In this document: piece after piece, positions 13,817-21,613 of the stretch
Position numbering within the stretch: position 1 is the stretch's first letter
Layout of the letters: each line of letters begins with the position of its first letter
From: an uncultured Coriobacteriaceae bacterium
Lineage (GTDB): Bacteria; Actinomycetota; Coriobacteriia; Coriobacteriales; UMGS124
Direction: 5' to 3'
Assembly: GCA_900539345.1 (NCBI GenBank)
Contig: UQBS01000051.1
Span: 1-21,667, forward strand
Length of the DNA: 21,667 nucleotides
Position numbers and translations under genes: made by a program
Notes under the pieces: model-generated
What the model saw: only the letters and a program-made list of their open reading frames with translations
The model's database searches: none
Told to the model about the DNA's origin: nothing

Positions 13817-15103
13817 CTAGATTTCGGCCATCCTTGCCTCTACGAGCTCGATGACCTCCTGCTTTGAGTGGACGTCGAGTTTGCGGTAGAGACCCTTGGT
13901 GTGGGTGCGCACGGTGTTTTCGGTGACACCACGCTCCTGGGCGATGCGGGCCACGGTGTAGCCCATGGAGACGAACTCCAGCGCAAGGGCCTCCATCTCG
14001 GTGAGGGCTGCCTGCGAGGCGATTGCCTGGCAGGCAGCGTGGCGCAGGTCGTGCTCGGTGGGGGCCTCGGTTGTCTCGGGGGCCTGTGCGAGGTTGGTGG
14101 TGTCCTGACTGCCGTTCGTCCTTGCCGCAACGGCGATGATGGCAAGGGAGCACGCCACGATGACGAGTGCCACCACGAGGGTCGCCACGCGCAGGGCTTC
14201 GGCACTCAAGGTGGCCTCGATGCCTATTGCGCGCAGGGCCGCAATGAGGGCGCGAACCGCTAGATACACACCGACATATCCGCCGACCCCCCACAGTGCG
14301 GTGCGCATGGGAGACCTGCTCGCCAGGGCGCACTCGGCAAGCAGGGGCCAGAGCAGGATAAACGCCCCGCGCCGGCTTGCGGTGAGAAGGTTGAGCCCGG
14401 CAGTGAAGATGTTGCCCGTGGGCACAATGACAAACAGGGCGCTCATGATGAGCGGCACAAGGCATAGGCCCCACAACAAGGCGGAGAACGTCGAGCGGCC
14501 TTTGGGAAGCAGCGCGCAGAGCACAAACGGCACGGCCAGGCCTGCCGAGAGGAGATTGCCTGGCACGGGGGCTGTGCTGTACATGCCCAGCAGCACACCT
14601 GAGGTGGCATACGTAAGGGCTGCAATGCCTGCGAGCAGCCACATGGGCCGCAGGGAAGGGGTGCCTGCACGCCCCTCTTCTTCTACTAAGGTGGGTGCGA
14701 TGTCGGGTAGGGGGCTTATGCGCTCGGCGCCCCATGCCGCTACTCCGCTCACAATGGGCATGAGCAAGATGAGCAGTGTCGCAATTTCGTCAGGGAGCAG
14801 GTCCACCGGAAGCTCGACCACAAAGCTCAAGAGATAGCCCAACAAGATCGTGGCTAGGGTTGAGACTGGCTGCGAGGTTTGAGTGGTCAGCCGTTCGCTC
14901 GACATCAAGCGCAGCGTCGTGCGCATCCACACGCATGCCAGGCACAGGAATGCGCCGCACATCACGACTGCAAGGAAGGCGGCAAGGGGGCTCTGGGTTG
15001 CCTTGCCAAAAAAGTGCGCAAGGTTGGGCCCCTTGATGAAGGGCCAGAAGAACGCCATGCCGATGACGATCAATGCACGTTGCTTCAAAGGCGTTGCCCC
15101 CAT
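13817..15103 (-). CDS. Membrane-bound LuxR-family transcriptional regulator
   Basis: The 428-residue protein has a long N-terminal region of about ten to twelve hydrophobic segments (about 8-330). A linker of about 35 polar residues follows, then a C-terminal LuxR/GerE helix-turn-helix (about 365-425: LTEMEALALEFVSMGYTVARI, then VTENTVRTHTKGLYRKLDV). This architecture is common in Coriobacteriia, where such regulators often sit next to flavoprotein reductase genes and respond to their substrates. It is divergent from the reductase at 15378, supporting that pairing. The ATG at 15103 is chosen because the membrane domain begins just after it. No good ribosome site is visible there. Longer starts at 15145 or 15184 are possible, but 15145 overlaps a candidate -10 box (TAGAAT, 15144-15149). 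It converges on hipA with only 30 bases between. Confidence 0.88.
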   Translation of the reverse strand: MGATPLKQRALIVIGMAFFWPFIKGPNLAHFFGKATQSPLAAFLAVVMCGAFLCLACVWMRTTLRLMSSERLTTQTSQPVSTLATILLGYLLSFVVELPVDLLPDEIATLLILLMPIVSGVAAWGAERISPLPDIAPTLVEEEGRAGTPSLRPMWLLAGIAALTYATSGVLLGMYSTAPVPGNLLSAGLAVPFVLCALLPKGRSTFSALLWGLCLVPLIMSALFVIVPTGNIFTAGLNLLTASRRGAFILLWPLLAECALASRSPMRTALWGVGGYVGVYLAVRALIAALRAIGIEATLSAEALRVATLVVALVIVACSLAIIAVAARTNGSQDTTNLAQAPETTEAPTEHDLRHAACQAIASQAALTEMEALALEFVSMGYTVARIAQERGVTENTVRTHTKGLYRKLDVHSKQEVIELVEARMAEI

Positions 15104-15143
15104 GGTGGTAGTCGGATGACGCAGTGTGCGCGGGCCTAAAAAC

Positions 15144-15149
15144 ATTCTA
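15144..15149 (-). promoter_or_regulatory. Candidate -10 box for the LuxR-type regulator gene
   Basis: On the minus strand the hexamer is TAGAAT, 5 of 6 to consensus, about 40 bases before the ATG at 15103. No clear -35 box is visible. Confidence 0.35.
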
Positions 15150-15175
15150 CTCGAATTTGTGCTGGTACACGCCCT

Positions 15176-15194
15176 TTCACACAAAGTATGTGAA
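15176..15194. promoter_or_regulatory. Candidate regulator-binding inverted repeat in the divergent promoter region
   Basis: TTCACA and TGTGAA are perfect 6-base arms separated by 7 bases, a 19-base dyad. It lies between the LuxR-type regulator and the reductase operon, about 27 bases upstream of the regulator's candidate -10 box, where a LuxR-type dimer could act on both genes. Confidence 0.45.
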
Positions 15195-15222
15195 GACAGG
15201 TGAGCCGTTTGGAGGCATATTT

Positions 15223-15360
15223 ATGCCGTTAAGCGAAACCCCAGTTGCCTTGCGAGACGCGACTTCTGCCCACGGATGTGCGGGTGCCGCGTCTTGCATG
15301 CGCAAAGGGAGTTCACGCTTTACTCAGGCGCCAACCGTCGGGTTGGCGTGCGTCTACTGA
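15223..15360 (+). CDS. Candidate 45-residue leader ORF before the reductase gene
   Basis: An ATG at 15223 has a perfect GGAGG seven bases upstream (15211-15215). It opens a 45-codon frame (MPLSETPVALRDATSAHGC...) that ends with TGA at 15358-15360, 17 bases before the reductase ATG. The ribosome site is as good as that of the main gene, and the stop sits close enough for coupling. The peptide has three Cys (19, 25, 43) and several Arg/Lys but no recognised domain. Both leader hairpins lie inside this frame. It may be a regulatory leader peptide. Chance occurrence is the alternative, since GC-rich leaders often contain open frames. Confidence 0.4.
   Translation: MPLSETPVALRDATSAHGCAGAASCMRKGSSRFTQAPTVGLACVY
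15251..15298 (+). promoter_or_regulatory. Leader hairpin A upstream of the reductase gene
   Basis: Eleven-base arms (15251-15261 and 15288-15298, one G-T wobble) enclose a 26-base loop, within which CCCAC can pair with GTG-GG around a bulge. No T-tract follows, so it is not a classical terminator. Confidence 0.45.
15329..15348 (+). promoter_or_regulatory. Leader hairpin B upstream of the reductase gene
   Basis: Eight-base perfect arms, CGCCAACC (15329-15336) and GGTTGGCG (15341-15348), enclose the tetraloop GTCG. The hairpin ends 16 bases before the GGAGGT ribosome site of the reductase gene, where it could affect mRNA stability or initiation. Confidence 0.5.
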
Positions 15361-15377
15361 ACATGGAGGTATAGGTT

Positions 15378-16805
15378 ATGGCTCAGATCACGATGAATCG
15401 CCGCAGCTTCCTGGCTGCTGCCGCCGCAACTGCGCTTGTCCCCACCGCTGCTGCCTTCGCCGAGGAGGCCCCGGCCGGCGGTGACTACGACATCGTCGTC
15501 GTAGGCATGGGCGGCGCCGGCATGTGCGCCGCTCTGGCCGCCAGCGAGGCCGGCGTCGAGAAGATTGTCATCCTTGAGAAGAACGCCATGGAGGGCGGCA
15601 ACACCATCTTCGCTTCCTCCGGCATGAACGCTTCCGAGACCGCTTATCAGAAGGATCAGGGCATCGAGGACTCCACCGACCTGTTCATCCAGGAGACCAT
15701 CGCCGGTGGCCACAACTGGAACAACGTCGAGCTCGTGACCCAGATGTGCGAGGGCTCCGCTGCTGCCATTGACTGGCTTGCCGAGCATGGCCTGGTTCTC
15801 GACAACATCACCACCACCGGCGGCATGAGCGTGCCCCGCTGCCACCGTCCCACCGACGGCTCCGCCGTGGGCGCCGCCTATGTTCCCGCCCTCGCCCAGG
15901 CCGTCAGCGACGCCGGCATCGAGGTCGTCTACAACTGCCGTGCTACTGAGCTTGTCGTTGACGAGTCCGGCGCTGTGACGGGTGTCGTGTGCGAGGATGG
16001 CACGCAGTACAACGCCAAGGCCGTCATCCTGACCTCCGGTGGCTTCGGCTCCAACAAGGACATGGTCAAGATGTACCGTCCCGACCTGGAGACCTTCGTT
16101 TCTACCAACGCCGCCTCCATCACGGGCGACGGCATGGTCATGGCCCAGCACGCCGGTGCCAACCTCATTCAGATGAGCCAGATCCAGATTCACCCCACCG
16201 TGTTCGCCGACGGCTCGCTCGTCGCTGAGGGCGTCCGTGGCGGTGGCGGCATCCTGGTCAACAACGCCGGCGACCGTTTCACCAACGAGATGGGCACCCG
16301 CGATGTCGTGTCTTCTGCCGAGATGGCTCAGCCTGACGGCAAGGTCTGGGTTGTGTACGATCGGACCGTCTATGACAACAACAAGGCCTGCGCCAAGTAC
16401 GAGAGCAAGGAAATGAGCGTCAAGGCCGACGACCTGGCTGGCCTGGCCGACACGCTCGGCATTCCGGCTGACGAGCTCCAGGCTACCATCGACACCTACA
16501 ACCAGTCTGTCGACGGTGCCGAGGATCCCTTCGGCCGCACCACGGGCTTCGTCTCCAAGCTTGAGACCGCTCCCTTCTACGCCATCGCCGTTTATCCCGG
16601 CATCCACCACTGCATGGGTGGCATCTACGTTGACAGCGACTCCCAGGCTCTGACCATCGAGGGCAACAAGATCGCTGGCCTCTTCGCTGCCGGCGAGGTC
16701 ACGGGCGGCATCCACGGTGCCAACCGCATCGGTGGCAACGCTGTGTGCGACATTACGGTTATGGGTATCAACGCCGGCCAGAAGGCAGCCGCTTCCATTG
16801 CCTAG
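15378..16805 (+). CDS. Tat-exported FAD-dependent fumarate-reductase-like flavoprotein
   Basis: The protein (475 residues) reduces an alpha,beta-unsaturated acid or similar acceptor outside the membrane. The exact substrate (fumarate, urocanate, cinnamate-type or other) is not deducible. A Tat signal (NRRSFL, 7-12, cleavage likely after AFA at 26-28) precedes the FAD-binding Rossmann motif GMGGAG (43-48). The flavocytochrome c active-site elements are present: HPT (His272), VRGGGGILVNNAG with the likely proton donor Arg287, HHCMGG (His410/His411) and GANRIGGNA (Arg450). A Cys412 stands where Shewanella flavocytochrome c has Thr. No haem (CXXCH) or FMN-binding domain is fused, so the electron donor must be separate. 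GGAGGT seven bases upstream supports the ATG. The divergent LuxR-type gene is its likely regulator. Confidence 0.9.
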   Translation: MAQITMNRRSFLAAAAATALVPTAAAFAEEAPAGGDYDIVVVGMGGAGMCAALAASEAGVEKIVILEKNAMEGGNTIFASSGMNASETAYQKDQGIEDSTDLFIQETIAGGHNWNNVELVTQMCEGSAAAIDWLAEHGLVLDNITTTGGMSVPRCHRPTDGSAVGAAYVPALAQAVSDAGIEVVYNCRATELVVDESGAVTGVVCEDGTQYNAKAVILTSGGFGSNKDMVKMYRPDLETFVSTNAASITGDGMVMAQHAGANLIQMSQIQIHPTVFADGSLVAEGVRGGGGILVNNAGDRFTNEMGTRDVVSSAEMAQPDGKVWVVYDRTVYDNNKACAKYESKEMSVKADDLAGLADTLGIPADELQATIDTYNQSVDGAEDPFGRTTGFVSKLETAPFYAIAVYPGIHHCMGGIYVDSDSQALTIEGNKIAGLFAAGEVTGGIHGANRIGGNAVCDITVMGINAGQKAAASIA

Positions 16806-16828
16806 CGCTTCCTAGGATTTTGACTCTT

Positions 16829-16876
16829 AAACAGGCGGGCCCCGCGCGAAAGCGTAGGGTCCGCCTGTTTTGTTTG
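16829..16876 (+). terminator. Rho-independent terminator of the reductase gene
   Basis: Ten-base perfect arms AAACAGGCGG (16829-16838) and CCGCCTGTTT (16861-16870) extend inward by further pairs. They are followed by TGTTT. The hairpin begins 23 bases past the stop codon. Confidence 0.85.
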
Positions 16877-16904
16877 GGGGCTTGTATAAATCATCGCCTG
16901 TGTG

Positions 16905-16913
16905 TGAGATACT
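16905..16913 (+). promoter_or_regulatory. Candidate extended -10 promoter of the activase gene
   Basis: TGAGATACT fits an extended -10 element (TGN plus GATACT), 78 bases before the ATG at 16992. A TTGTAT at 16882-16887 is 20 bases upstream, longer than standard spacing. An alternative -10 is TATAAA at 16885-16890. Confidence 0.35.
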
Positions 16914-16991
16914 GAAGTGTTCGAAATTCAACTGACACACGCTGCTTGCCGTGCGGCGTGGTTTTTGCACTGCGTGAGGAGAGAGGCGACC

Positions 16992-19900
16992 ATGACCGAC
17001 GAAAACGAGCGCGAAGCCATTAAGTGTGACTTCGAGGCGGCGCTTGCCGGGGGATGTGCTGGCCACGGCCCTGCCCGGGGTGAGGTTGACGCTGAGATGG
17101 CCGCGGCGCGCCAGGCTGCACGCGAGGCTTCTGAGGCTGCGGCGCTTGCCGAGGCGGAGACTTCCGTTGAGGTCACGCCTGGTCCGGGCCTTGACTGGTC
17201 GGGCCGCAAGCTGCGCCTGGGCATCGACGTGGGTTCCACCACGGTGAAGCTTGCCGTTCTCGACGAGGACGCGAAGCTCGTCTATGCCAGCTACCAGCGC
17301 CACCATACCGACGTGCGCGCCACCGTGAAGGCGCTCTTCCGCGCCGCGAGCGAGGTCTTTGGCGACGCGCGCCTTGAGGTCGCCATCACTGGTTCGGGCG
17401 GTCTGCTCCTGTCGCAGTGGCTGGGCCTTGAGTTCGTGCAGGAGGTCATCGCCTCCAAGACGGCGGTGCAGGCCTTCGAGCCCAAGACCGACGTCGTCAT
17501 CGAGCTGGGCGGCGAGGACGCCAAGATCATCTACTTCGACAACGGCATCGAGCAGCGCATGAACGGCACGTGCGCTGGCGGCACGGGTGCCTTCATCGAC
17601 CAGATGGCGTCTTTGCTGCACACCGACGCCTCCGGCCTCAATGAGATGGCCAAGCGCTCCACCATCATCTACCCCATCGCCAGCCGTTGCGGCGTTTTCG
17701 CCAAGACCGACGTGCAGCCCCTGCTCAACGAGGGTGCCAAGCCCGAGGACGTGGCTGCCTCCATCTTCCAGTCGGTCGTGACGCAGACCATCTCCGGTCT
17801 TGCATGCGGCCGTCCCATCCGCGGCCATGTCGCCTTCCTGGGCGGCCCCTTGCAGTACCTCTCCGAGCTGCGCAAGCGCTTCCGCGTGACGCTCGACCTC
17901 GACGACGAGCATATGATTTGCCCTGCCAACGCCCACCTGTTCGTGGCGTGCGGTGCCGCCCTAGCGGCAGTTTCGGGCAAGCTGTCGAGCCTGCCTGCCC
18001 TCATCGAGGAGCTCGACTCGCTGGGCGACATCCAGGGCAGCGAGGTTCAGCGACTCAACCCGCTCTTTGCCACCGCGGCCGACAAGGCCGAGTTTGATGC
18101 ACGTCATGGCGCCCAGGTCGTCGCGCATGGCGACCTTGCCAGCTATCGCGGTCGCGTCTTTATCGGCATCGACGCAGGCTCTACCACCATGAAGGGCGCG
18201 GTCATCGGCGAGGACGGCGAGCTGCTGCGTACCTGGTACGGCCCCAACAAGGGCGACGTCCTCGGCACGGCCCGCATCCTCATGGACGACTTCTACGACG
18301 CGCTGCCGCAGGGTTGCACTGTGGGCCACGTCACCTGCACGGGCTACGGCGAGGGTCTGCTCATCGAGGCGCTCCATGCCGACTCCGGCGAGATCGAGAC
18401 CGTCGCGCACCTGCGCGGCGCCAACGAGGTGCTTCCCGGCGTTGAGTTCATCCTCGACGTGGGCGGCCAGGACATGAAGTGCCTGCGCGTGAAGAACGGT
18501 GTCATCGAGCACATCATGCTCAACGAGGCCTGCTCTTCGGGTTGCGGCTCGTTTATCAGCGCCTTTGCCGACTCCATGGGTATGACGGTTCAGGACTTCG
18601 CTGCCGCCGCCCTCACGGCCGAGCACCCCGTGGACTTGGGAAGCCGCTGCACGGTCTTTATGAACTCGCGCGTGAAGCAGGCTCAGAAGGAAGGCGCCAC
18701 GGTGGGCGACATCTCCGCCGGCCTTTCCTACTCGGTCATGAAGAATGCCCTCTTCAAAGTCATCAAGATCCGCGACCCCAAGGAAATCGGTGACAAGGTC
18801 ATCGTGCAGGGCGGCACGTTCTTGAACGACGCCGTACTGCGCGCGTTTGAGCTGCTCACGGGCAAGGAGGCCTTCCGTCCCGACATCTCGGGCTGCATGG
18901 GTTGCTACGGTGCCGCGCTTCTTGCGCGTGACCGTGCCGGTGCCGAGGGCACTTCCACGCTGCTTTCCAAGGATGAGATCGACAACCTCCAAGTGGCTCA
19001 CAAGTCCGCCCGCTGCGGCCTGTGCTCCAACCGCTGCCTGCTCACCATCTCCGACTTCGGCGGTGGCAGGCGTTTCGTTACGGGCAATCGTTGCGAGCGC
19101 GGCGCCGGTCACAAGAAGGCCGGCTCGGACGCCCCCAACCTCTTCAAACAGAAGAACGCCCTGCTCTTCGACCGCGAGAGCCTGCCGGTAGAGACCGCCC
19201 CGCGCGGCACCGTCGGCATCCCGCGCGCGCTCGGCATGTACGAGGACTATCCCTTCTGGCACAAGATGTTCACCGAGCTGGGCTTCTCCGTGGTGCTCTC
19301 CGGCCCCTCTTCCAAGGCGACCTACGAGGCAGGCATCGAGTCCATGCCCTCTGAGAGCGTGTGCTACCCGGCCAAGCTCTCCCACGGCCATGTCATGGAC
19401 CTTATCGACCGCGACGTCGACTTCATCTGGATGCCCAGCGTGCGCTGGGAGCGTCAGGAAGACGAGGGCGCGGGCAACTGCTACAACTGCCCCATCGTCA
19501 TGAGCTACCCCACGGCGCTCAAGCTCAACATCGACGAGCTCGAGCAGCGCCACGTCGAGTTCATGAACGACTTCGTGCCCTACCACGACGCCAGCGAGCT
19601 CAAGCGCCGCATCTTTGAGCTGGTTGACGGCAAGCGCTGGGACGACGCCCAGGCTGGCATTGGTCGCTTCAAGGGCTCGCGCATCACGAAGGACGAGGTC
19701 TCCCGCGCCGTTGACGCTGCATGGGCCGAGTCCGACCGCTTCCATGACGCCATCCACAAGGCCGGCGAGGAGGCCCTCAAGTGGATTGAGGACAACCATG
19801 CGCACGGCATCGTGCTTGCTGGCCGTCCCTACCACAACGACCGCGAGATCAACCACGCCATCCCCGAGCTCGTGAACTCGTTCGGTTTTGCGGTGCTCAC

Positions 19901-21566
19901 CGAGGACTCCGTGAGCCACCTCATGCAGCCCGACCGCCCCATCCGCGTCGTGGACCAGTGGATGTATCACTCGCGCCTCTATGCGGCGGCCAAGTTCGTC
20001 ACCACGCGCAACGACCTCGATCTCATCCAGCTCAACTCTTTCGGCTGTGGTCTTGACGCCCTCACGACCGACCAGGTGCAGGAGATTCTCGAGGCTTCCG
20101 GCAAGATTTATACCGTGCTCAAGATCGACGAGGTCTCCAACCTGGGCGCGGCGCGCATCCGCATCCGCTCGCTCATGGCAGCCCTCAAGGACAAGCAGGT
20201 CGAGGCCCTTGCGAGCGCCAAAGCCGAGGCTGCCAAGCGCGGCGAGGACCCCGAGAAGGTCACCGAGGTGCCCATCGAGCGTGTCCATGTCAGCACCGCC
20301 TGGCCCAAGGCCCAGTTCACCGAGGAGATGCGCGACAAGGGCTACACCATCCTGTGCCCGCAGATGGCGCCCATCCACTTCGATTTGCTCGTGCCCATTT
20401 TCCATGCCAACGGCTACAACCTGGAGCTTCTGCCCAGCGTTGACCACGGCGCGGTCGACGCCGGCCTCAAGTACGTCAACAACGACATCTGCTACCCCTC
20501 CATCCTGGTCACGGGCCAGATCATGGAGGCGGTGACGTCGGGTCGCTACGACCTCTCCAGGCTGGCCGTCATCATCACGCAGACTGGCGGCGGCTGCCGT
20601 GCAACCAACTACATCGCGCTCATCCGCAAGGCCCTGCGCGACTTCGGTCATCCGGAGATTCCGGTCATCTCGCTGGCCTTCGCCAAGCTCGACGAGCACA
20701 ACCCCGGCTTCAAGGTGGGCCCGAAGGTGCTCCTGCCTGCCTTCTACGGCATGGTGCTGGCCGACGCCATCATGCAGATGCTCTACCGCGTGCGCCCCTA
20801 CGAGGCCGTGCCCGGCAGCGCCGACGCCCTCTACGAGAAGTGGATGGAGCGCATGCGCAAGGCCGCGCCGAACATGGGCCGCTCCACGATGAAGAAGATC
20901 GCCCGCGAGATGATTGCGGAGTTCGACAACCTGCCGCTTGTCAACGACGGCTCCAAGCCGCGCGTGGGCGTGGTGGGTGAGATTCTCGTCAAGTTCCACC
21001 CCACGGCAAACAACGAGGTGGTCAAGGTCATCGAGCGCGAGGGCTGCGAGGCCGTGGTGCCGGGCCTGGTCGACTTCTTCCAGTTCGCCTTTGCCTCACG
21101 CTTCCTGTGCAAGCCCGAGATCGGCGCGCCCACCAAGAAGGTCATCACCTCCAAGGCCGGCATCGCCCTCATCGACTGGATGCGCAAGCCCGTGGACGAA
21201 GAGTTTGCCCGCTCCAAGCGCTTTACGCCTTCTACCAGCATTTACGAGCTGGCTGAGAAGGCCGAGCAGGTGCTTTCGGTGTCCAACAACATGGGCGAGG
21301 GCTGGCTCCTCACGGCCGAGATGATCGAGCTCATCGAAAACGGCACGCCCAACATCGTGTGCTGCTCGCCGTTTGCGTGCCTGCCCAACCACGTGGTGGG
21401 CAAGGCCGTCATCAAGGAGCTGCGCCGTCAGCACCCCGACACCAACATCGTCGCGGTGGACTACGACCCCGGCGCGTCCGAGGTCAACCAGCTCAACCGC
21501 ATCAAGCTCATGATTTCGGTTGCCAAGGAGAAGTTCAAGGAGTCGGGCCGCGGCCCGGCGAAATAG
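16992..21566 (+). CDS. Giant 2-hydroxyacyl-CoA dehydratase activase-type protein with two ASKHA domains
   Basis: HgdC-type activases use ATP to inject an electron into 2-hydroxyacyl-CoA dehydratases or benzoyl-CoA-type reductases. This 1524-residue protein has a charged Ala/Glu-rich N-terminus (1-72), then ASKHA domain 1 (about 73-345; GIDVGSTTVK at 77) with Cys194 (NGTCAGGTG) and Cys233 (SRCGVF). ASKHA domain 2 (about 388-650; GIDAGSTTMK at 392) has Cys514 (NEACSSGCG) and Cys553 (SRCTVF). The two Cys are 39 residues apart in both domains. A Cys cluster follows (675, 678, 682, 701). A DUF2229-like segment starts near 735 (VGIPRALGMYEDYPFW) with Cys830 and Cys833 (CYNCP). The long C-terminal region resembles COG3580/COG3581-type parts of these fusions. 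The ATG at 16992 has AGGAG ten bases upstream, and the frame before it is not domain-like. No dehydratase subunits are adjacent. The physiological substrate of such fusions is unknown. Confidence 0.9.
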   Translation: MTDENEREAIKCDFEAALAGGCAGHGPARGEVDAEMAAARQAAREASEAAALAEAETSVEVTPGPGLDWSGRKLRLGIDVGSTTVKLAVLDEDAKLVYASYQRHHTDVRATVKALFRAASEVFGDARLEVAITGSGGLLLSQWLGLEFVQEVIASKTAVQAFEPKTDVVIELGGEDAKIIYFDNGIEQRMNGTCAGGTGAFIDQMASLLHTDASGLNEMAKRSTIIYPIASRCGVFAKTDVQPLLNEGAKPEDVAASIFQSVVTQTISGLACGRPIRGHVAFLGGPLQYLSELRKRFRVTLDLDDEHMICPANAHLFVACGAALAAVSGKLSSLPALIEELDSLGDIQGSEVQRLNPLFATAADKAEFDARHGAQVVAHGDLASYRGRVFIGIDAGSTTMKGAVIGEDGELLRTWYGPNKGDVLGTARILMDDFYDALPQGCTVGHVTCTGYGEGLLIEALHADSGEIETVAHLRGANEVLPGVEFILDVGGQDMKCLRVKNGVIEHIMLNEACSSGCGSFISAFADSMGMTVQDFAAAALTAEHPVDLGSRCTVFMNSRVKQAQKEGATVGDISAGLSYSVMKNALFKVIKIRDPKEIGDKVIVQGGTFLNDAVLRAFELLTGKEAFRPDISGCMGCYGAALLARDRAGAEGTSTLLSKDEIDNLQVAHKSARCGLCSNRCLLTISDFGGGRRFVTGNRCERGAGHKKAGSDAPNLFKQKNALLFDRESLPVETAPRGTVGIPRALGMYEDYPFWHKMFTELGFSVVLSGPSSKATYEAGIESMPSESVCYPAKLSHGHVMDLIDRDVDFIWMPSVRWERQEDEGAGNCYNCPIVMSYPTALKLNIDELEQRHVEFMNDFVPYHDASELKRRIFELVDGKRWDDAQAGIGRFKGSRITKDEVSRAVDAAWAESDRFHDAIHKAGEEALKWIEDNHAHGIVLAGRPYHNDREINHAIPELVNSFGFAVLTEDSVSHLMQPDRPIRVVDQWMYHSRLYAAAKFVTTRNDLDLIQLNSFGCGLDALTTDQVQEILEASGKIYTVLKIDEVSNLGAARIRIRSLMAALKDKQVEALASAKAEAAKRGEDPEKVTEVPIERVHVSTAWPKAQFTEEMRDKGYTILCPQMAPIHFDLLVPIFHANGYNLELLPSVDHGAVDAGLKYVNNDICYPSILVTGQIMEAVTSGRYDLSRLAVIITQTGGGCRATNYIALIRKALRDFGHPEIPVISLAFAKLDEHNPGFKVGPKVLLPAFYGMVLADAIMQMLYRVRPYEAVPGSADALYEKWMERMRKAAPNMGRSTMKKIAREMIAEFDNLPLVNDGSKPRVGVVGEILVKFHPTANNEVVKVIEREGCEAVVPGLVDFFQFAFASRFLCKPEIGAPTKKVITSKAGIALIDWMRKPVDEEFARSKRFTPSTSIYELAEKAEQVLSVSNNMGEGWLLTAEMIELIENGTPNIVCCSPFACLPNHVVGKAVIKELRRQHPDTNIVAVDYDPGASEVNQLNRIKLMISVAKEKFKESGRGPAK

Positions 21567-21580
21567 AGCCGCCTTGCATG

Positions 21581-21613
21581 GGGTCGCTTCCTTCCAAGGG
21601 AGCGGCCCTTTTT
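21581..21613 (+). terminator. Rho-independent terminator of the activase gene
   Basis: Arms 21581-21591 and 21598-21608 pair over 11 positions (two wobbles) around a 6-base loop, TTCCAA. Five T residues follow. It starts 15 bases after the stop codon, so the activase is monocistronic at its 3' side. Confidence 0.88.

Noticed and set aside
13734..14735. Minus-strand open frame of 333 codons overlapping the LuxR-type gene
   Set aside because: It is an alternative frame of the regulator gene, rich in Arg, His and Pro, with no membrane segments or domains.
15354..16715. Minus-strand open frame of 453 codons antisense to the reductase gene
   Set aside because: Its composition is typical of an antisense shadow (Gly, Val, His, Asp), and the plus strand shows signal peptide, FAD motif and active site.
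17961..20999. Minus-strand open frame of 1012 codons antisense to the activase gene
   Set aside because: It mirrors codon bias of the GC-rich plus-strand gene, is rich in His, Asp, Val and Leu without any recognisable domain, and the plus strand carries a clear full-length family member.
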